DNA of 64,000 nt, taken from contig JAQPZY010001346.1 in the NCBI GenBank assembly GCA_029931535.1, positions 1,550,001 to 1,614,000 of the forward strand, written 5' to 3'. The notes below the pieces were generated by a model, which was given only the letters and a program-made list of their open reading frames with translations, made no database searches and was not told the origin of the DNA. This DNA is from Margaritifera margaritifera (Eukaryota; Mollusca; Bivalvia; Unionida; Margaritiferidae). Position numbers and translations under genes: made by a program. This document shows, piece after piece, positions 46,937 to 60,919 of the stretch (position 1 is the first letter of the stretch; the number at the start of each line of letters is the position of its first letter).

Positions 46937-47640
46937 CTGAAAGAGACATATCACAAGTATGCTGTATAAAAGAAAGCTGAGTACAGCAGCCAATTACAAC
47001 ACTTTTCTGAATTATTCATTGCCCTTCCACCTTGTCCCTGGTTCCCATAACCCTTACTGCAAAGCTTGGATTAGTCCTACAACATATGACCTTGCATGCC
47101 AAAACACAATGATTTACACTAATATGCTGATATTTTCATTTATATTTAATGAAAAAATGCCAAGCCTTACTGGTAATTGTTAATTTGTATGATGACCGTC
47201 CAGATGTTCACATATCCAAGATCCTGACTGTCCCAATATCAAACTTCTAAGAGTTCAACATGAAAACAATATATATGCCTGCTTTACATGGGTAAACTTT
47301 GCAACAGAAAATATATTTTTGAGTTTTTAATTGAAAGTAAAATCAAAATTTGTGGCTTTTTCCTCAAGGACTTTCTGTTATATCATTGTTTACATATGGT
47401 AGACCAGTTGGTCCCTTTTAAATTTGTTTAGATGAATCAATTTTCAACTATTAACTTATACATGTAGTATGTAAAAACATGGTCAAAATCAAAAGAATTT
47501 GGAGAGTTAATCTAACAAAAGAGTAACTGTACCAACCCTATCATTAATAAGAATAAATATAAATGCCAGTATCGAGACTTGCTGTGATTATTATAGCTCT
47601 GAGTGAATGAAAATAAAATGCTAGAAGTCATTTCAGGTAT
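46937..47640. other. Intron D-E, non-coding part
   Basis: No coding pattern. The 74-codon plus frame at 46959-47183 has no motif. Confidence 0.45.
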
Positions 47641-47907
47641 CCTATAAGACCAAATAGTTCAAAATGTATCCTACAGGATGTCACACATACCAAATAGTAC
47701 AAAATGTATCCTACAGGATGTCACACATACCAAATAGTACAAAATGTATCCTACAGGATGTCACACACACCAAATAGTTCAAAATGTATCCTACAGGATG
47801 TCACACATACCAAATAGTTCAAAATGTATCCTACAGGATATCACACATACCAAATAGTTCAAAATGTATCCTACAGGATGTCACACATACCAAATAGTAC
47901 AAAATGT
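47641..47907 (+). repeat. 40-bp minisatellite, nearly seven units
   Basis: Unit TCACACATACCAAATAGTAC + AAAATGTATCCTACAGGATG. Six full units and a partial one in exact 40-bp register. Variants are limited to a few bases (GTTC/GTAC, ACACAC/ACATAC). It lies inside the D-E intron. Confidence 0.95.
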
Positions 47908-48116
47908 AATAATATTAAATGTAAAACCTTGATGTCCATGTTTGATGACCTATGTTACAGGCCTAAGATTGAAACCCCTTTGAATTCCTATGGGACAGGC
48001 TTCATCTACATCGACTATTATGCTAACTATATCTTCATGATATATGCAATCATATTGTGAATGAAAGGCAGGCAAAGAAAGAAAGGAAGAATGAACTAGA
48101 TTTGTATTTTCTAAAA

Positions 48117-48500
48117 TACATATGCCCCCAGTGCAGACCAAAAAGTCAAAGTCCAAAAAGTAAAAAAAATGGGGAAGACCCCCCCCCCCCCTTTAAACTC
48201 TGCTGCAATAGTCCAAACACCTAACCAGGTCATCTACATTGATAACAAATATGCCTACTAAATTTCATGTGTCTACCTCAAGTGGTTTTTGCTCAAATGT
48301 GCTAACTAGGTTTTTGTCCCAAAAAGGGCAAAAGGTTAAAAAAAAATTAAAAAATAAATGAAAAATTGCTAAAATGCCCTTAAAATCTAATCAGATAATC
48401 TACATATAGACACAAATATGCTAGAAAAATTTCATTTGTTAACACAGAGTGCTTTTGTGCAATCTTGCTAACAAGTTTCTCAGGACACATGGACAACACT
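48117..48500 (+). repeat. Diverged 165-bp tandem pair
   Basis: ATCTACATTGATAACAAATA near 48232 and ATCTACATATAGACACAAAT near 48397 begin parallel blocks that share AATTTCAT and GCTTTTGTGCAA/GTTTTTGCTCAA. A C run (48180-48192) lies within the first unit. Confidence 0.6.
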
Positions 48501-48572
48501 GACCAAATCAAGATTTGGGTGGGGTAGGGGTGGGGGAATAAAGAATTGCTAAATATGGAGAGAAAATTATAC

Positions 48573-48662
48573 CTGATTATGAAGAGCAAGCTGTTTAGTC
48601 TTTTCCAAGGACAAAATTAGCCAGAGTGACTTTGCATGCTGATACTGGCATATCTGCTTGGC
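48573..48662 (-). CDS. RNF213: RNF213-like exon (30 codons)
   Basis: Acceptor TTCCACAG before 48662; donor GTATAA after 48573; phase 0 at both ends. Encodes AKQICQYQHAKSLWLILSLE and KTKQLALHNQ. The QHAKSLWLILS helix matches a short conserved helix (hxxxLWxLLS) that I associate with the C-terminal domain of RNF213. Both adjoining introns interrupt between codons, so the exon is symmetrical. Confidence 0.8.
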
Positions 48663-49385
48663 CTGTGGAAGAACAATAAAATTCAATATATTACAGAGTA
48701 TAAAACTTAATGTAATGCTAATAGAAATTATAATTACTCCAATTTTCTTTCTCCAGTAATGTTAGTACACACAAGAGTCTAAAGAGATCTTGATATCATT
48801 CAGCTGGCCTGCATTTGCTTGAAAGAGGATAGTAGCAATGATAGGCCTGGCAATCAAGATAAAAGAAAGTCTTTATGTCTACTGACAAAATATTTTAAAG
48901 ACAGATATTTTAGCATTTGAAGTATACACACTTAATGGTGTTTCAATTAATTCAATTTATTTTTGCCTGGATAGTATTAAGAAATATTAAAAAATATATT
49001 GCGTGGCTATAAACCACATCACTTAAATACAAAAAATGATTTATAGCAATGAGTTTCACAGTTAAATAGAGTCTGTTATTGAAAAGCTTCTTTCTATAGA
49101 TCACTTGGATGGTATAGCTTGTCAGGCCTTCATACCTGTATGCTACCTGTGCATACCTGTAATATTTTCAGAGTACCAATCTGTGAGATCTGACAAAATA
49201 TTCTGTGAAAACTGAATAAATTCCATCATATCTAATTTTTTTTCTGAAGTCATCAATGTGCATTTAAGCAATGATGCAAAATGCAAACAAACTTTATTAG
49301 GTTGACTTTTACCATATGTTTAATAAGTTTCAGGCAGTATGGAATATGCACACAATAATGAATGCAATGATCATTATTACATTCC
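48663..49385. other. Intron C-D, right-hand part, nothing recognised
   Basis: AT-rich, no coding pattern. Confidence 0.45.
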
Positions 49386-49562
49386 ATCATAGTCCCCCCT
49401 TGAGAGGCCCCTCTCAAGACATGCCACCCCTTTTATAAGGCCACCTAGTCCGACACCAGAGCAGTATATTTTAACTAATTTGTCCACCTCATGAAATGCC
49501 ATCCTTGTTATAAGGCCACCTTTTTACTGCAAAAGGGGTGGCCTTATAAGAGGGGGACCACT
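49386..49562. mobile_element. Candidate MITE with imperfect inverted ends
   Basis: CATAGTCCCCCCTTGAGAGG at the left and, inverted, TTATAAGAGGGGGACCACTA at the right. Internal TTATAAGGCCACC blocks are repeated at about 49433 and 49510 and inverted at 49533. No clear target duplication was found. Confidence 0.4.
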
Positions 49563-49965
49563 ATAATTGTTTACTCTATCTGCATTTTATTATAAAAACA
49601 CTTTCAAGGTATGGTCATTTGGTTTGGTTCAATGAGTTCAACAGAAATATAAAAATGTCACAACAAAAATTCTTAGCATCAGAATTTAAAAAATTCAGGG
49701 AGAAACTGAAGTCAAGGAGTAAGACTGTGAGATGGTCCAAAATTCTGTTAGAGTCATCCTTATTCTGGAAGAGATTACAGGTATTAGTCAAATGCTTTTT
49801 CTTTTTAATTTTCAATTTGTTTTTACAGAGTAGCATTATATACTTGAAAGGCCTTGATTCCACAATGCTTCCTCTGATGCTTGGTCAAAATTGATCTGAA
49901 AACTTTCCAGATGTAAAATACAAGAACTATTAATGGAAGAAAAATGTACTTTTACTGATCCACAC
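49563..49965. other. Intron sequence, opposing open frames
   Basis: Overlapping 91-codon plus (49619-49894) and 82-codon minus (49863-49615) frames lie in AT-rich DNA. Neither has a motif or splice sites. Not called as genes. Confidence 0.35.
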
Positions 49966-50440
49966 TAAAAAAAAACATTTACTTAGTAATTTCTTTTTAA
50001 TTGATTTAAGTAACAGTTTTACTACCTGATTACTAGCTTTTACTTACTAATTACTCACTTTTACTTGGTATTACTTACTTTAACAGATATTACTTACTTC
50101 AGTAAAATAAATTACTTAAAGCTATTATTAAGTAATCAAATTACTTAATTTTCAAGCATGAATTACTTACATGTTTTACTTGAAAAAAAACAGATTACTT
50201 AAAGCAGTAAAATAAATTACTTGGTAATTTTTTTACTTGATTTTAGCAAAAGTTTTACAACCTGATTACTAGTTTTGATTTAATAATTACTCATATTTAT
50301 ATGGCTACTTTAAACAGATATAACTTAATTCAATGAAATGAATGACATGAGACTATTAATAAGTAATCAAATTACTTCATTTTCTGGCATGAATAAATGA
50401 TTTACTTGAGAATGCCACATTACTTCAAGGAAAAAAAAAG
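49966..50440. repeat. TTACT/AGTAA-rich palindromic block, copy 1
   Basis: Dense TTACTTAGTAAT, ATTACTTAA, TTACTAGTTT and similar words on both strands, without a fixed period. The same kind of block is at 55490-55925 in the same intron. Confidence 0.7.
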
Positions 50441-50730
50441 ATATTAGATTTAACTACTCAGAAATTAATTATTAAATTATTACAGCAAGACAAATCATTA
50501 CGTACCTCAAATAGCTTAAACAGTTTTACTGACTTGGGACTCTAGCTCTAGGATATAGATAAATAACAAAGGCTTATATCGGTGGGCTGTCACTTTCAGC
50601 ATGGTATATCCCTTACAGAAATGCAGCATGCAATGAAAGAACAATATGTACTGTACTTATACTGGTCAAATACTGCATCTATGCTGCAATACTGCAGTAC
50701 ATTTCCAGCATAAACACTCACCTATGCTCA

Positions 50731-50950
50731 TTTCCAGCATTGACTGTTATAATGCTGAATATGCATGCTGCAGTCATGCTAAACTGATTTAAAAATATTG
50801 CAACAATTCTGCTTTCCAGGATGAACTGCTGTCATACTGAATTTGCAAGCTGCAGTCATGCTGAATTAACTTTTTTAATTTCACAACAATTCAATGTCCC
50901 AGAATGTACTGCTATAATGCTGAAAGTACATATTGCAATGATCCTAAATT
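50731..50950 (+). repeat. Diverged 82-bp tandem repeat, three units
   Basis: TTTCCAGCATTGACTGTTAT (50731), TTTCCAGGATGAACTGCTGT (50813) and TGTCCCAGAATGTACTGCTA (50895) start units in 82-bp steps, each followed by ATGCTGAA and GCAGTCATGCT-type blocks. Confidence 0.8.
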
Positions 50951-51066
50951 TACATATACTGCATGGCATGTAAAAATTAGGCAATACTGCATTTATGCTG
51001 TAAAAACATTATCATTTCAATCTGGAAGAAACAAATTTGCAACATACTGTAGTTAAGCTGTTTTCA

Positions 51067-52955
<1,889 letters not shown>

Positions 52956-52957
52956 TT

Positions 52958-53716
52958 TACAGGGTCCATGCTAGGGGATGATTCAGGTGAAATAGTCACC
53001 TTAGAGTCTGTCATTTCACCTTAACAGGCCCCAAAGGCAAAGTTCATTTTGCCTTGCATTGATTTCATGATAATACCCCCACCCCATTTTGTTTCAATAT
53101 GATGCATTAATAACTAAAGTACAATGTCAACTTTTGTGTTAATTTTCCTTTTCATGAGGAAGATGGAAAGACAGAAAAAGAAGTCTCATGTGCTGTAGTC
53201 AATTTTGGTGCCACTTTGATGATCACAAATATCAGAAATTACACTGCTATCTACAGAATTCCTGCCAAAATTCACACAGGAACCTTGAAAAGCAAGTGAA
53301 AAAATTGGCTTTTTGTTGCCCAATCTGAAACAAATTATGGCTCAGTGGACATATCCAGGTCCATTACAAATAAAATTAATAATTGTATCTAATATTTCAT
53401 CATATAAACATATGAAAAGAGGACTTCTGCTATGGATGATGTTGCCGATCTTCAACTGTAACTGAGGTTGCCGTTTTATTTTAAACTAGCAAATTTTAAT
53501 GTGGTGAAGCAAAATAAAAAAAGTTTTAATATTTTTCTAAACTTTTAATAATATATCATTATTTTAATAATCTGACATAAAAATATGCAAAAACATTAGT
53601 TAAAAGTGACTATTTTGAACTTTCTACACCCACTTCACTCTATTTTCACCAACTTTGCCTATTCTGGCTGAAGAGGTAATTTTGTCCAGATATTAGGGCC
53701 CAGCATGGACCCTGAC
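52958..53716. mobile_element. Candidate TIR-flanked element (about 760 bp)
   Basis: CAGGGTCCATGCTAGGGG at 52959 and its inverse GGGCCCAGCATGGACCCTG ending near 53716 form inverted ends of about 16 bp with one or two mismatches. CAGGG-type ends recall hAT elements, but I could not find a matching 8-bp flank duplication. The interior has no coding capacity. Confidence 0.4.
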
Positions 53717-55489
53717 TTGTTATGATTAAAAGCTCTTAAAAGCAATGTCAAGCTTTTGTATTATTAAGATGACTTCTGGTAAGGAAAAAGGTAAATATAT
53801 GGTTCTTATCCAGTAACACATGTAACAGAAATGAATGGAATGATGGAAAAGTGATGGCAAGCAAGATTTACTAACTTTTGATTGTGATATTTCAAAATAA
53901 AAATTCTGGGGCTGCCAATGGAAATTGGGGCCGCACGGTGGCCTTAATTATTATAGCAGAATCATCCTTGGGTATAACTACAATTTAGAATCTCTTTAAA
54001 GGATAGTCATGAATAACACTTAGATATGTTTGTAAGACTTGTGAAGTGATTTTGGAGTGTTGTACTAAACTCAATGCTTACGTTGTTTTGCCAAACTGGT
54101 AAATAGTCAAATTTTGTGTCCATATTACATAGTACATGTTGTAGTAATCTATTTCAGTGGATGGTACCTGAACCATACCAGAAGCAGCAGAGGATGCAGG
54201 ATTTAATTTTGAGAGAATTTGTTTCGAAAATGTGGTTCAGTGTGCTTCAAATGGCTAATATACTTGTTTTTAACCTAAAAGTGTATGATTTTAACAGATG
54301 GACGAGGAGGAACCTAACCATCTAACAACAACCCCCCAAATGAATTTCTATACTGAAGTGAAGTAAAAAGCGTCTAAAGCCATAAGGAAAAAAATATGAA
54401 GATTTTCCCTCATATTGGGGAAAATGGCTGTGAGAGATTCCTTGGACTAAAGAGCTTGCCTTTCTGTGGATCAGCCTAAATTTCTGTAATCTTTCCTTAA
54501 TAATTCATTGGATATGATCCAAATCATACACCCACTGAGTCTCCTTTATTTGCTCTATGTGCAACAAGTTTGCAAGGAAAGCAGTATGCTTCATTTAAAA
54601 AAGACACACTGTTAACAGATAATGAAATATATTTTGTGTATGAAGTGATATTACAAAAGAAATTGATCAGTACATCATGGTACTCTATTGAGAGGTTTCA
54701 TTTTAACAAACTTTTAAATATTATGATAGAAACTACTGATGTATTGCACAAGTGTACAAAAGAATGTTTAACTTTGATAAATACTGTCTTCAGCATGTGT
54801 AGTGAGTTCTCTAAAAAAGTGTGCATATGTAAAACAAGCATATGTTTATAGCATAAGCATACAGAATTGCTCTAAAGATTGTCAAGCATTCCAAAGTTTA
54901 TCTAAACATTTTTATCCAAGATCTTGGTAATTTGTAAAAACCTAACAATGCATGATATTAATCCTCAACACTAAGATATTTTTCTGAAGCAATGACAACC
55001 TCATATCTACCTATCTCTGTATTAAATGTATGGCTAGAACATTTAAATCTGAAAGGTTCTATATATGTATTAAATGGAACAAAGCTTGAAATCGGCAGTA
55101 GTTTGCTAGCCCAAGTCTAGTAAATTTCCTGTCGGACTAGTAGTTTTCATAATTTCAATAGTCTGATGGCAAGTAAATCTCGATATGTGTCTGACATTGC
55201 TTTGTGGGAAGGACTAGTGAAGATTCAGCAGGACTAGTAAATTTCTAAGTCTAATTGTTTTTCTGACTACAAAGACATTTATGTTAAATTCTAGACCTAC
55301 AAAAAGGTAACCAATGTTCCAAATTCTGGCAGATCATTCTCTTTTTCCAATACTATTTCACATTGTTGACATGTATATTTTTACCCATGATATAAATTTC
55401 AATTTGCTGTAAGAACTACCTCTATTCAATCTACACTTGTGATCATAAAAGAATAAGTACAACATTTACTTTCTTAAACTGGGAATTAT
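53717..55489. other. Intron C-D, left part, no gene supported
   Basis: Short frames at 54116-54325 and 54570-54851 have no motif. AT-rich, no clear repeat. Confidence 0.4.
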
Positions 55490-55925
55490 TTACTCATGAC
55501 AAAGTTTGTCAATTGAAATGAACTTGCATACTTTTACCAATTTACTCAGAATTACTTTACTCTGTGTTTCCTTCAAATTACTTGGTAAAATTATTAATTA
55601 GTCAAATTATTACTAAGTAATAATATTTTAATTAGTAAAATTATTACTAATAATATTTTAATTAGTAAAATTATTACTAAGTAATAATATTTTACTAAGT
55701 ATAATAATTACTATGTAATAAGTTACATAGTAAAAAATTTCTAAGTAAAATATTTACTTGTCTTTTACTTGCGATTACTTAATTTTCTTTTACTTAGCAT
55801 TACTTGCAATTACTAGTAATTACTTGTAATTACTCATCCATTTGACAAACTTTTTTGCTTAGATTTTACTCATTTTGAGTAAAAGAAATACTTTTTAAAA
55901 GTAATTAGTAGTTATTTTTATGGCT
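55490..55925. repeat. TTACT/AGTAA-rich palindromic block, copy 2
   Basis: Includes a short tandem of AAAATTATTACTAAGTAATA and AATATTTTAATTAGT (55600-55700), strongly self-complementary, then many TTACTTG and AATTACTAGTAATTAC words. It ends about 110 bases from the exon at 56036. Confidence 0.75.
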
Positions 55926-56035
55926 GAGTGCACGACTAATCAAAATATGCATATTCCTGCTGATAATATGCTTGCCACATACATCATACATGATTACATT
56001 AACCTATGTGGTAGTATGCATGTTAAACAATTTAC

Positions 56036-56227
56036 CTTGGGACTGTATAAGGACTGTTTCATTTTAAGTGTCTCCACCATGAACTTGTCAAGGTTGTAGT
56101 CAGGGTTACCACCAATGGATTTCAGGAAGCTGATAGAAATGTCAAGGTTATCCAGGGCCTGACACAGGTCAGGCAAATTGCGGAATTCCTCACTTATTTT
56201 GTGCTTGACTCCAGTACTCAGGTGTTC
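56036..56227 (-). CDS. RNF213: RNF213-like exon (64 codons)
   Basis: Acceptor CCCCCACAG before 56227; donor GTAAAT after 56036; phase 0 at both ends. Encodes EHLSTGVKHKISEEFRNLPD, LCQALDNLDISISFLKSIGG, NPDYNLDKFMVETLKMKQSL, YSPK. The CQALDNLDISISFLKSIGGNP stretch is the clearest family signature: RNF213 C-terminal regions have a (V)CxALxxLDxxxxFLxxxGxxP helix pair. Followed directly by the 30-codon exon at 48662. Confidence 0.85.
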
Positions 56228-57107
56228 CTGTGGGGGTGAAATATTTAAAAACAGTTAAGACAGTAGTTGAAGGATTTCAAATGAGATAAAATAAGGTTTT
56301 TAAAAATGTCCTAGTATAATTGAAATTTGGTTGAGATTTAATTTCCCCAAAAGCCAAGTCAAACTTTAGACTATATATTCTTTTAAGGTCATAAATCGAA
56401 GATCCTTTTAAATTTAAATACCTGGAAACAGCTGTACATGATAGCTACAGAAGTTAAAACAATGGCATGTATGAAAGATCTGCTGTTTTAGGCTATTTGA
56501 AAATATACATGGTTTGGAAAGACATCATGTGAACTTATTAATTAATTTTTGATCAATCATCAATCATTTAGCAAACACCTCCGACTAATCATGAATTGTT
56601 ATTATTCTCAACATTAATATGGACATACAATACTCACTTCTGTCCCAAATTCAAATTTGCACTGTATATTGAGAAAATAGTATGAGTATTTTTCTTGTGC
56701 ATTTGTTGTAACTGTTTTGGGACTTCACTTGTAAGTGTTCATGAACAGACATCTTTAAACCAAACATCTTAATTTCAAAATCCATTAATTGTTATGGACA
56801 AGAACACAGAAATACATGGATTGTGCAAATTGTGGCATGTGGGAGATACCTTCTTATACAGTACATCTGTCCATACAGAACTAATAGATTTCTTCATTTG
56901 CATCAATGTAAGATAGAGAAATTTCAATCCAGAGGGTGCAATTTTCACATTCTACACCGATACATTTTTGTGAAGGATTATCTGTCTCACATTCATACGT
57001 CAACAAGAGTACCATGAATGACACATTATATGTCTGTCCTATGTTTAATAGTCCCCTATGTAGATAACTGAAATTTTTGCATTTAAACCATTTTTCTTTT
57101 TTTCATT
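56228..57107. other. Intron B-C, left part
   Basis: No coding pattern supported. A 64-codon plus frame (56823-57017) is taken as chance. Confidence 0.45.
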
Positions 57108-57537
57108 TAGAGTGACCTTGACCTTTATGCTTTTCACCCCTAAATGAATAGGATTATTCCTTACCCTAAGTACAAGCCATCCACAAAGTTTGGGCCATGT
57201 CTGTGATGTAGAACTAAAGTTATTGTGCAGAAACCATTGTTTTGCTTTCAGTCAGTGACCTTGACATTTGACCTCCTGACCCTCAAATCAATAGCCTTCT
57301 TCCTTACCCCACGTGCAAACCATCCACATAGTTTGGTTGAGATATGTCAGGTAGAACTTGTGCAGAAACCATTTTTTTTTTATTGTTTCAGTCAGTGGCC
57401 TTGACCTTTGACATTTTAACTCCAAAATCAATAGAGTTCTTCCTTATACCAAGTGTAAGTTATCCACCAAGTTTTGGTAATGACAGATGATGGAGAACTC
57501 AAGTTATTCTGCAGAACCATGTTTTTTTTCTCAGTAA
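57108..57537 (+). repeat. 142-bp tandem repeat, three units
   Basis: AGTGACCTTGACCTTTATGC (57111), AGTGACCTTGACATTTGACC (57254) and AGTGGCCTTGACCTTTGACA (57394) begin units. Each contains TTCTTCCTTA, CATCCACAAAGTTT-like and TGCAGAAACCAT blocks. Diverged copies. Confidence 0.85.
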
Positions 57538-58758
57538 AGACTTTTTAAAAGAATGCAGAAAAGTACGTCAACTCATAAAAATGGGTCAGCAAAATCTGTT
57601 TTCATCTTTCGGGAAACGAACTTGTGATGAAAATGACACTAGTGCCAACAAAAGGCAAAAAATAGGCGAAAGTTGCATTTGACTAGTGATATTTGAGTAT
57701 CAGTACCTAAGGCTTATGTGAATTCATCTGACAACAGTTCACATCTGCAGTCTCAAGCTATTTATGTACCGTACATGTACCAAGATTAATTCATCTTTTC
57801 TATAGAGCCTATGTTATATCCCACTTTTATTCCTTAGGGCCAACTCTGAAAGCATTTAACACTGTTTACTAATTAATGTATTTATTTTGAATTAGTTTTT
57901 TGCACATGTGCTGCTTGGTATATTTTCATTCCTTCTTTGTTTCATTTAATGATGGTAATTTACATTTATATATACAGTACAGTGCAATGCCAAGTTTTTT
58001 ACTCATGCAAGTTTCTTTGGTGTGAATGGAGATGCCATTTTACTTGCAGAGAAAACTACACAGCATTATAAATGATCATTCTTGGGATTTCAATTAATTG
58101 CTGATGATTTTATTGTTGTGGTTTATTTTTTGTTTATAGTGTTGTTGTAGGGGTAAACAAATTATAAATTTACATGTATAATGTTTAAATATAACATTCT
58201 ATTTACTGAAAAATATTTTCTTTTTAGTGTGATATTATAAATGACTAAGAATTCAATCTGATGGGCATTAAAATAAAGATCATGTACTTTATCACTTTCC
58301 TTTCTATCCATTTGAAAGAAAGGGACTCCCAAGTTTATGCCAGGGACTCAGGCTGGGGAATCCTGAGTTCCATGAGTGAAGAGTCCAGGACTCCTCATCC
58401 TGAAACTCTGTTGACAGCTCTGGAAATAGCCATTATATTTTTTGGATATTTAGAATCAGCATATATAAATTTTGGCATACACAAAAAAATTTGACGTAAA
58501 CTTGGAATGTAGTTAGAATGCGGGTAAGTTAATGACTGACATTAAAGCAATATAAAAATGTCAGACAATAATGACAAAACTGCCCTGTCCTTTATGGACA
58601 CAGTTCTCTTTCTATTCCAGCTAATTTGTATTTTCCCAAAGGAAAGAATACTGTGATACTTGATATCCTCTTTCAATTGTAAGGTTCCCCAGTACTCTGT
58701 TAATGTACAGATAAATAATGTCCAGGTTTTAAATGATTTTGGAAGTATCTGATCTCAC
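57538..58758. other. Intron B-C, right part, nothing recognised
   Basis: AT-rich. A 77-codon plus frame (58261-58494) has no motif. Confidence 0.45.
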
Positions 58759-58833
58759 CTGTGGAATTTTCTCTTGCAGCTTTCTGAAAACTGCTTCATT
58801 AGTGTATTCAGCTCTATACACCATCAGCTCAAT
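58759..58833 (-). CDS. RNF213: RNF213-like exon (25 codons)
   Basis: Acceptor GTTTTTTAG before 58833; donor GTGAGA after 58759; exactly 25 codons in phase 0. Encodes IELMVYRAEYTNEAVFRKLQ and EKIPQ. The ELMVYRAE...KLQEKIPQ segment continues naturally from the previous exon (IDRFLFGKSWIDIE) and ends at IPQ, a boundary I associate with RNF213. Confidence 0.8.
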
Positions 58834-58959
58834 CTAAAAAACACAACAGATTAAGATAAGAATGGCTGTATGTAATGGAGGACTGCAAACCAGAAATAAT
58901 GTAAATTCATTTGCATTCATGGGGTACCAATCTATACAAATTTTCTGGGTTCCTTTGAA

Positions 58960-59600
58960 CCTAATTAACACACCTAACTACCAACTTATGTGATTCAATG
59001 AGTAACAGTGTCTAAGAAACGACCTAAAATCCAACTCTAAGCTAGAGTAACCGAGCTCAGTGTTAAGGAAAGCACAAATCACTGAAATATTAACTACAGG
59101 TGACCTAATTTTCACTGATGGATGTAGTTCTCTACACAGGGGCCCCAGGTGGCCAAGTAGTCTATGGTGCTCACCTTTACCAATCACTGACATCTCACCT
59201 CTGTCCGTGTGGGTTATAGTCTCTGGCTTGGCCAATGTGAATATGTGAGAAAGCTTGCCAGTAGCTTCCCGTGGGTTGGTGGTTCTTTCCGAGGTTTTCC
59301 CGGGTTCTTCCTCCACCAGATATACTGGCTGCCATGTATAGCCTATCATGTGCTGAAAAATGGCATTAAACCCACAACACCACACCCAGTCCTCTACATA
59401 GCACATCTATATACCAACTTAATGACATAAACAAAAACCCTAACCTTGATAAGCTGAGCTAAATGCAAAGGTTAACCAAAACCATTAGACTATGACCTAG
59501 TTTTCACTGATGGATGTATTACTCCTGATGATGAAATCACATACCAAGTTATGTGACTTCACACACAATAGCATCTGAGAAAATTAATGTATGTGTTATG
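58960..59600 (+). repeat. 170-bp tandem repeat, first block
   Basis: Units include GGTGACCTAATTTTCACTGA, GATGGATGTAGT and GAGCTAAATGCAAAGGTTAA. The block is split by the SINE at 59139-59385 and resumes at 60240 after a LINE fragment. Confidence 0.7.
59139..59385 (+). mobile_element. tRNA-headed SINE, family A, old copy
   Basis: Plus-strand copy with GGTGGCCAAGTAGTCTATGG (box A), a decayed box B (GGGTTATAGTCTCTGG), ATGTGAGAAAGCTTGCCAGT and the ending GGCATTAAACCC. AGTTCTCTACACAG on the left and AGTCCTCTACATAG on the right form a 14-bp target duplication with two differences, consistent with an old insertion. It splits a tandem repeat. Confidence 0.88.
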
Positions 59601-60195
59601 TTTGTAGTAGCCTTTAATATGTCAGCACAATAATGGCTATATGGTGCCAGTTAAAAGTAAGGTTCTACAAATGTAAAAATGAACAATTCCAAGAAAAAAA
59701 AACTTTAGAGACAAGCCCATCCAAATAAATGTAAACATTAAGTACTACAAAATAAAAGATAAAAGGTAAAGGTGTTAAAATTCTGTAAAAATGCATATAT
59801 AATAAAATATAAAGCTAACAAATATAAAATCCTTAAAATACTGGGTCAAAATAAGTTATATAAACTGCATTCCCCCAAAAAGTCCTAGATTTTCTCAGGA
59901 TGTACATCATCATGTTTCTTTTCAGTCTCATAGGGAGGAAGTACACCCACTTGACAAGAAGGTGTTCCACTCTCAGTAGACACTGACAGGGTATGTACTC
60001 TGGATAAGGTTCACATTTCAGGAGGTATGCATGGGTCAGTTATGTGTGTCCTTTATGAGTGCATGTTCTTTACATGATTGACACAATATCACCTCATCTC
60101 TGCGATTGGTTCTATATGAGAGATGCCACTCTCCAATGATGGGTCTGATGTTACAAAGCTTGTTTGTGAAGTTTTCATTCCAAAATATTTTGCCA
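59601..60195 (-). pseudogene. LINE ORF2 C-terminal fragment
   Basis: The minus reading (60195-59885) gives NKLCNIRPIIGEWHLSYRTN and RRDEVILCQSCKEHALIKDT, then in another frame YLLKCEPYPEYIPCQCLLRV and EHLLVKWVYFLPMRL. This is the C-terminal end of LINE ORF2, with the (R)xEVILxRL...C..C...VEH layout of jockey-group elements. 59601-59884 would be the 3' UTR. 5'-truncated. It interrupts the 170-bp tandem repeat. Confidence 0.65.
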
Positions 60196-60239
60196 AGTAT
60201 ATAGAAGATGCCCATTTAAAAAATATTTGAATTCAGCAT

Positions 60240-60690
60240 ATGAATTCTTCCATTCGGAAGTGACCTAATTTTTAGTGAAAGGTGTAGAACTCCACATGAT
60301 GCATCTAAATACCAACTTATGTGAATCTACAAGTAATAGCATCTGAAAACTACATGCAAACTGTAATCTAGAGAAACTGAACGAAATGTATAGGTCAACG
60401 CACATCACTGGACTGTGAAATATAGGTCACAGTGACCTTATTTTCAATGAAAGGTGAAGGACTCCACATGATACAGCTAAATTCTGACGACTCTATGAAT
60501 AATAGTCTGAGAAAATGACCTAAATGCAAACCTTAAACTAGAGAAACTGAGCTAAATGCAAAGGTTAACCAAAATAACTGGGCTGTGAAATATAGGTCAC
60601 AGTGACCTAGTTTACACTGATGGCTGTATTACTCCTGATGGTGCAATTACATGCCAAGTTATATGACTCCACTGGAAAGTGTCAAATGCA
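60240..60690 (+). repeat. 170-bp tandem repeat, second block
   Basis: AGTGACC starts units at 60259, 60431 and 60601 (172 and 170-bp steps). Shared blocks: CTGTGAAATATAGGTCACAG, GAGAAACTGAGCTAAATGCA and ACTCC(A/T)GATG. Confidence 0.85.
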
Positions 60691-60727
60691 AAACCTAGCC
60701 TATGTGTCAACACCAGACAGAAGGATG

Positions 60728-60919
60728 GTTTGGTTGGTTTGGTTTGGTGCTTTACGGCACAGCAACACATAGGTTATTTAGTGCCAAGACAATTGGAGTA
60801 AAGTGCCTTGCCCTAGGACACACCACGGTAGCTGACCCAGGCTGGTCTGATGGTAGGATTCGAGCCCACACCCTTTTGGTCGCGAGTCCGGCACAGTAAC
60901 CACTGAGCCACCACCACCA
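60728..60919 (-). mobile_element. tRNA-headed SINE, family C
   Basis: On the minus strand: GGTGGCTCAGTGGTTACTGT (box A) and GTGGGCTCGAATCCTACC (box B), then GTGTCCTAGGGCAAGGCACT and a tail of CAAACC repeats. Both internal promoter boxes are well preserved. The body differs from families A and B; the tail block recurs at 41354-41475. Confidence 0.8.

Noticed and set aside
59060..59430. ORFs over the SINE at 59139
   Set aside because: Both strands are open only because the SINE is low in stops; similar frames arise at other SINE copies (3867-4091, 18378-18563).
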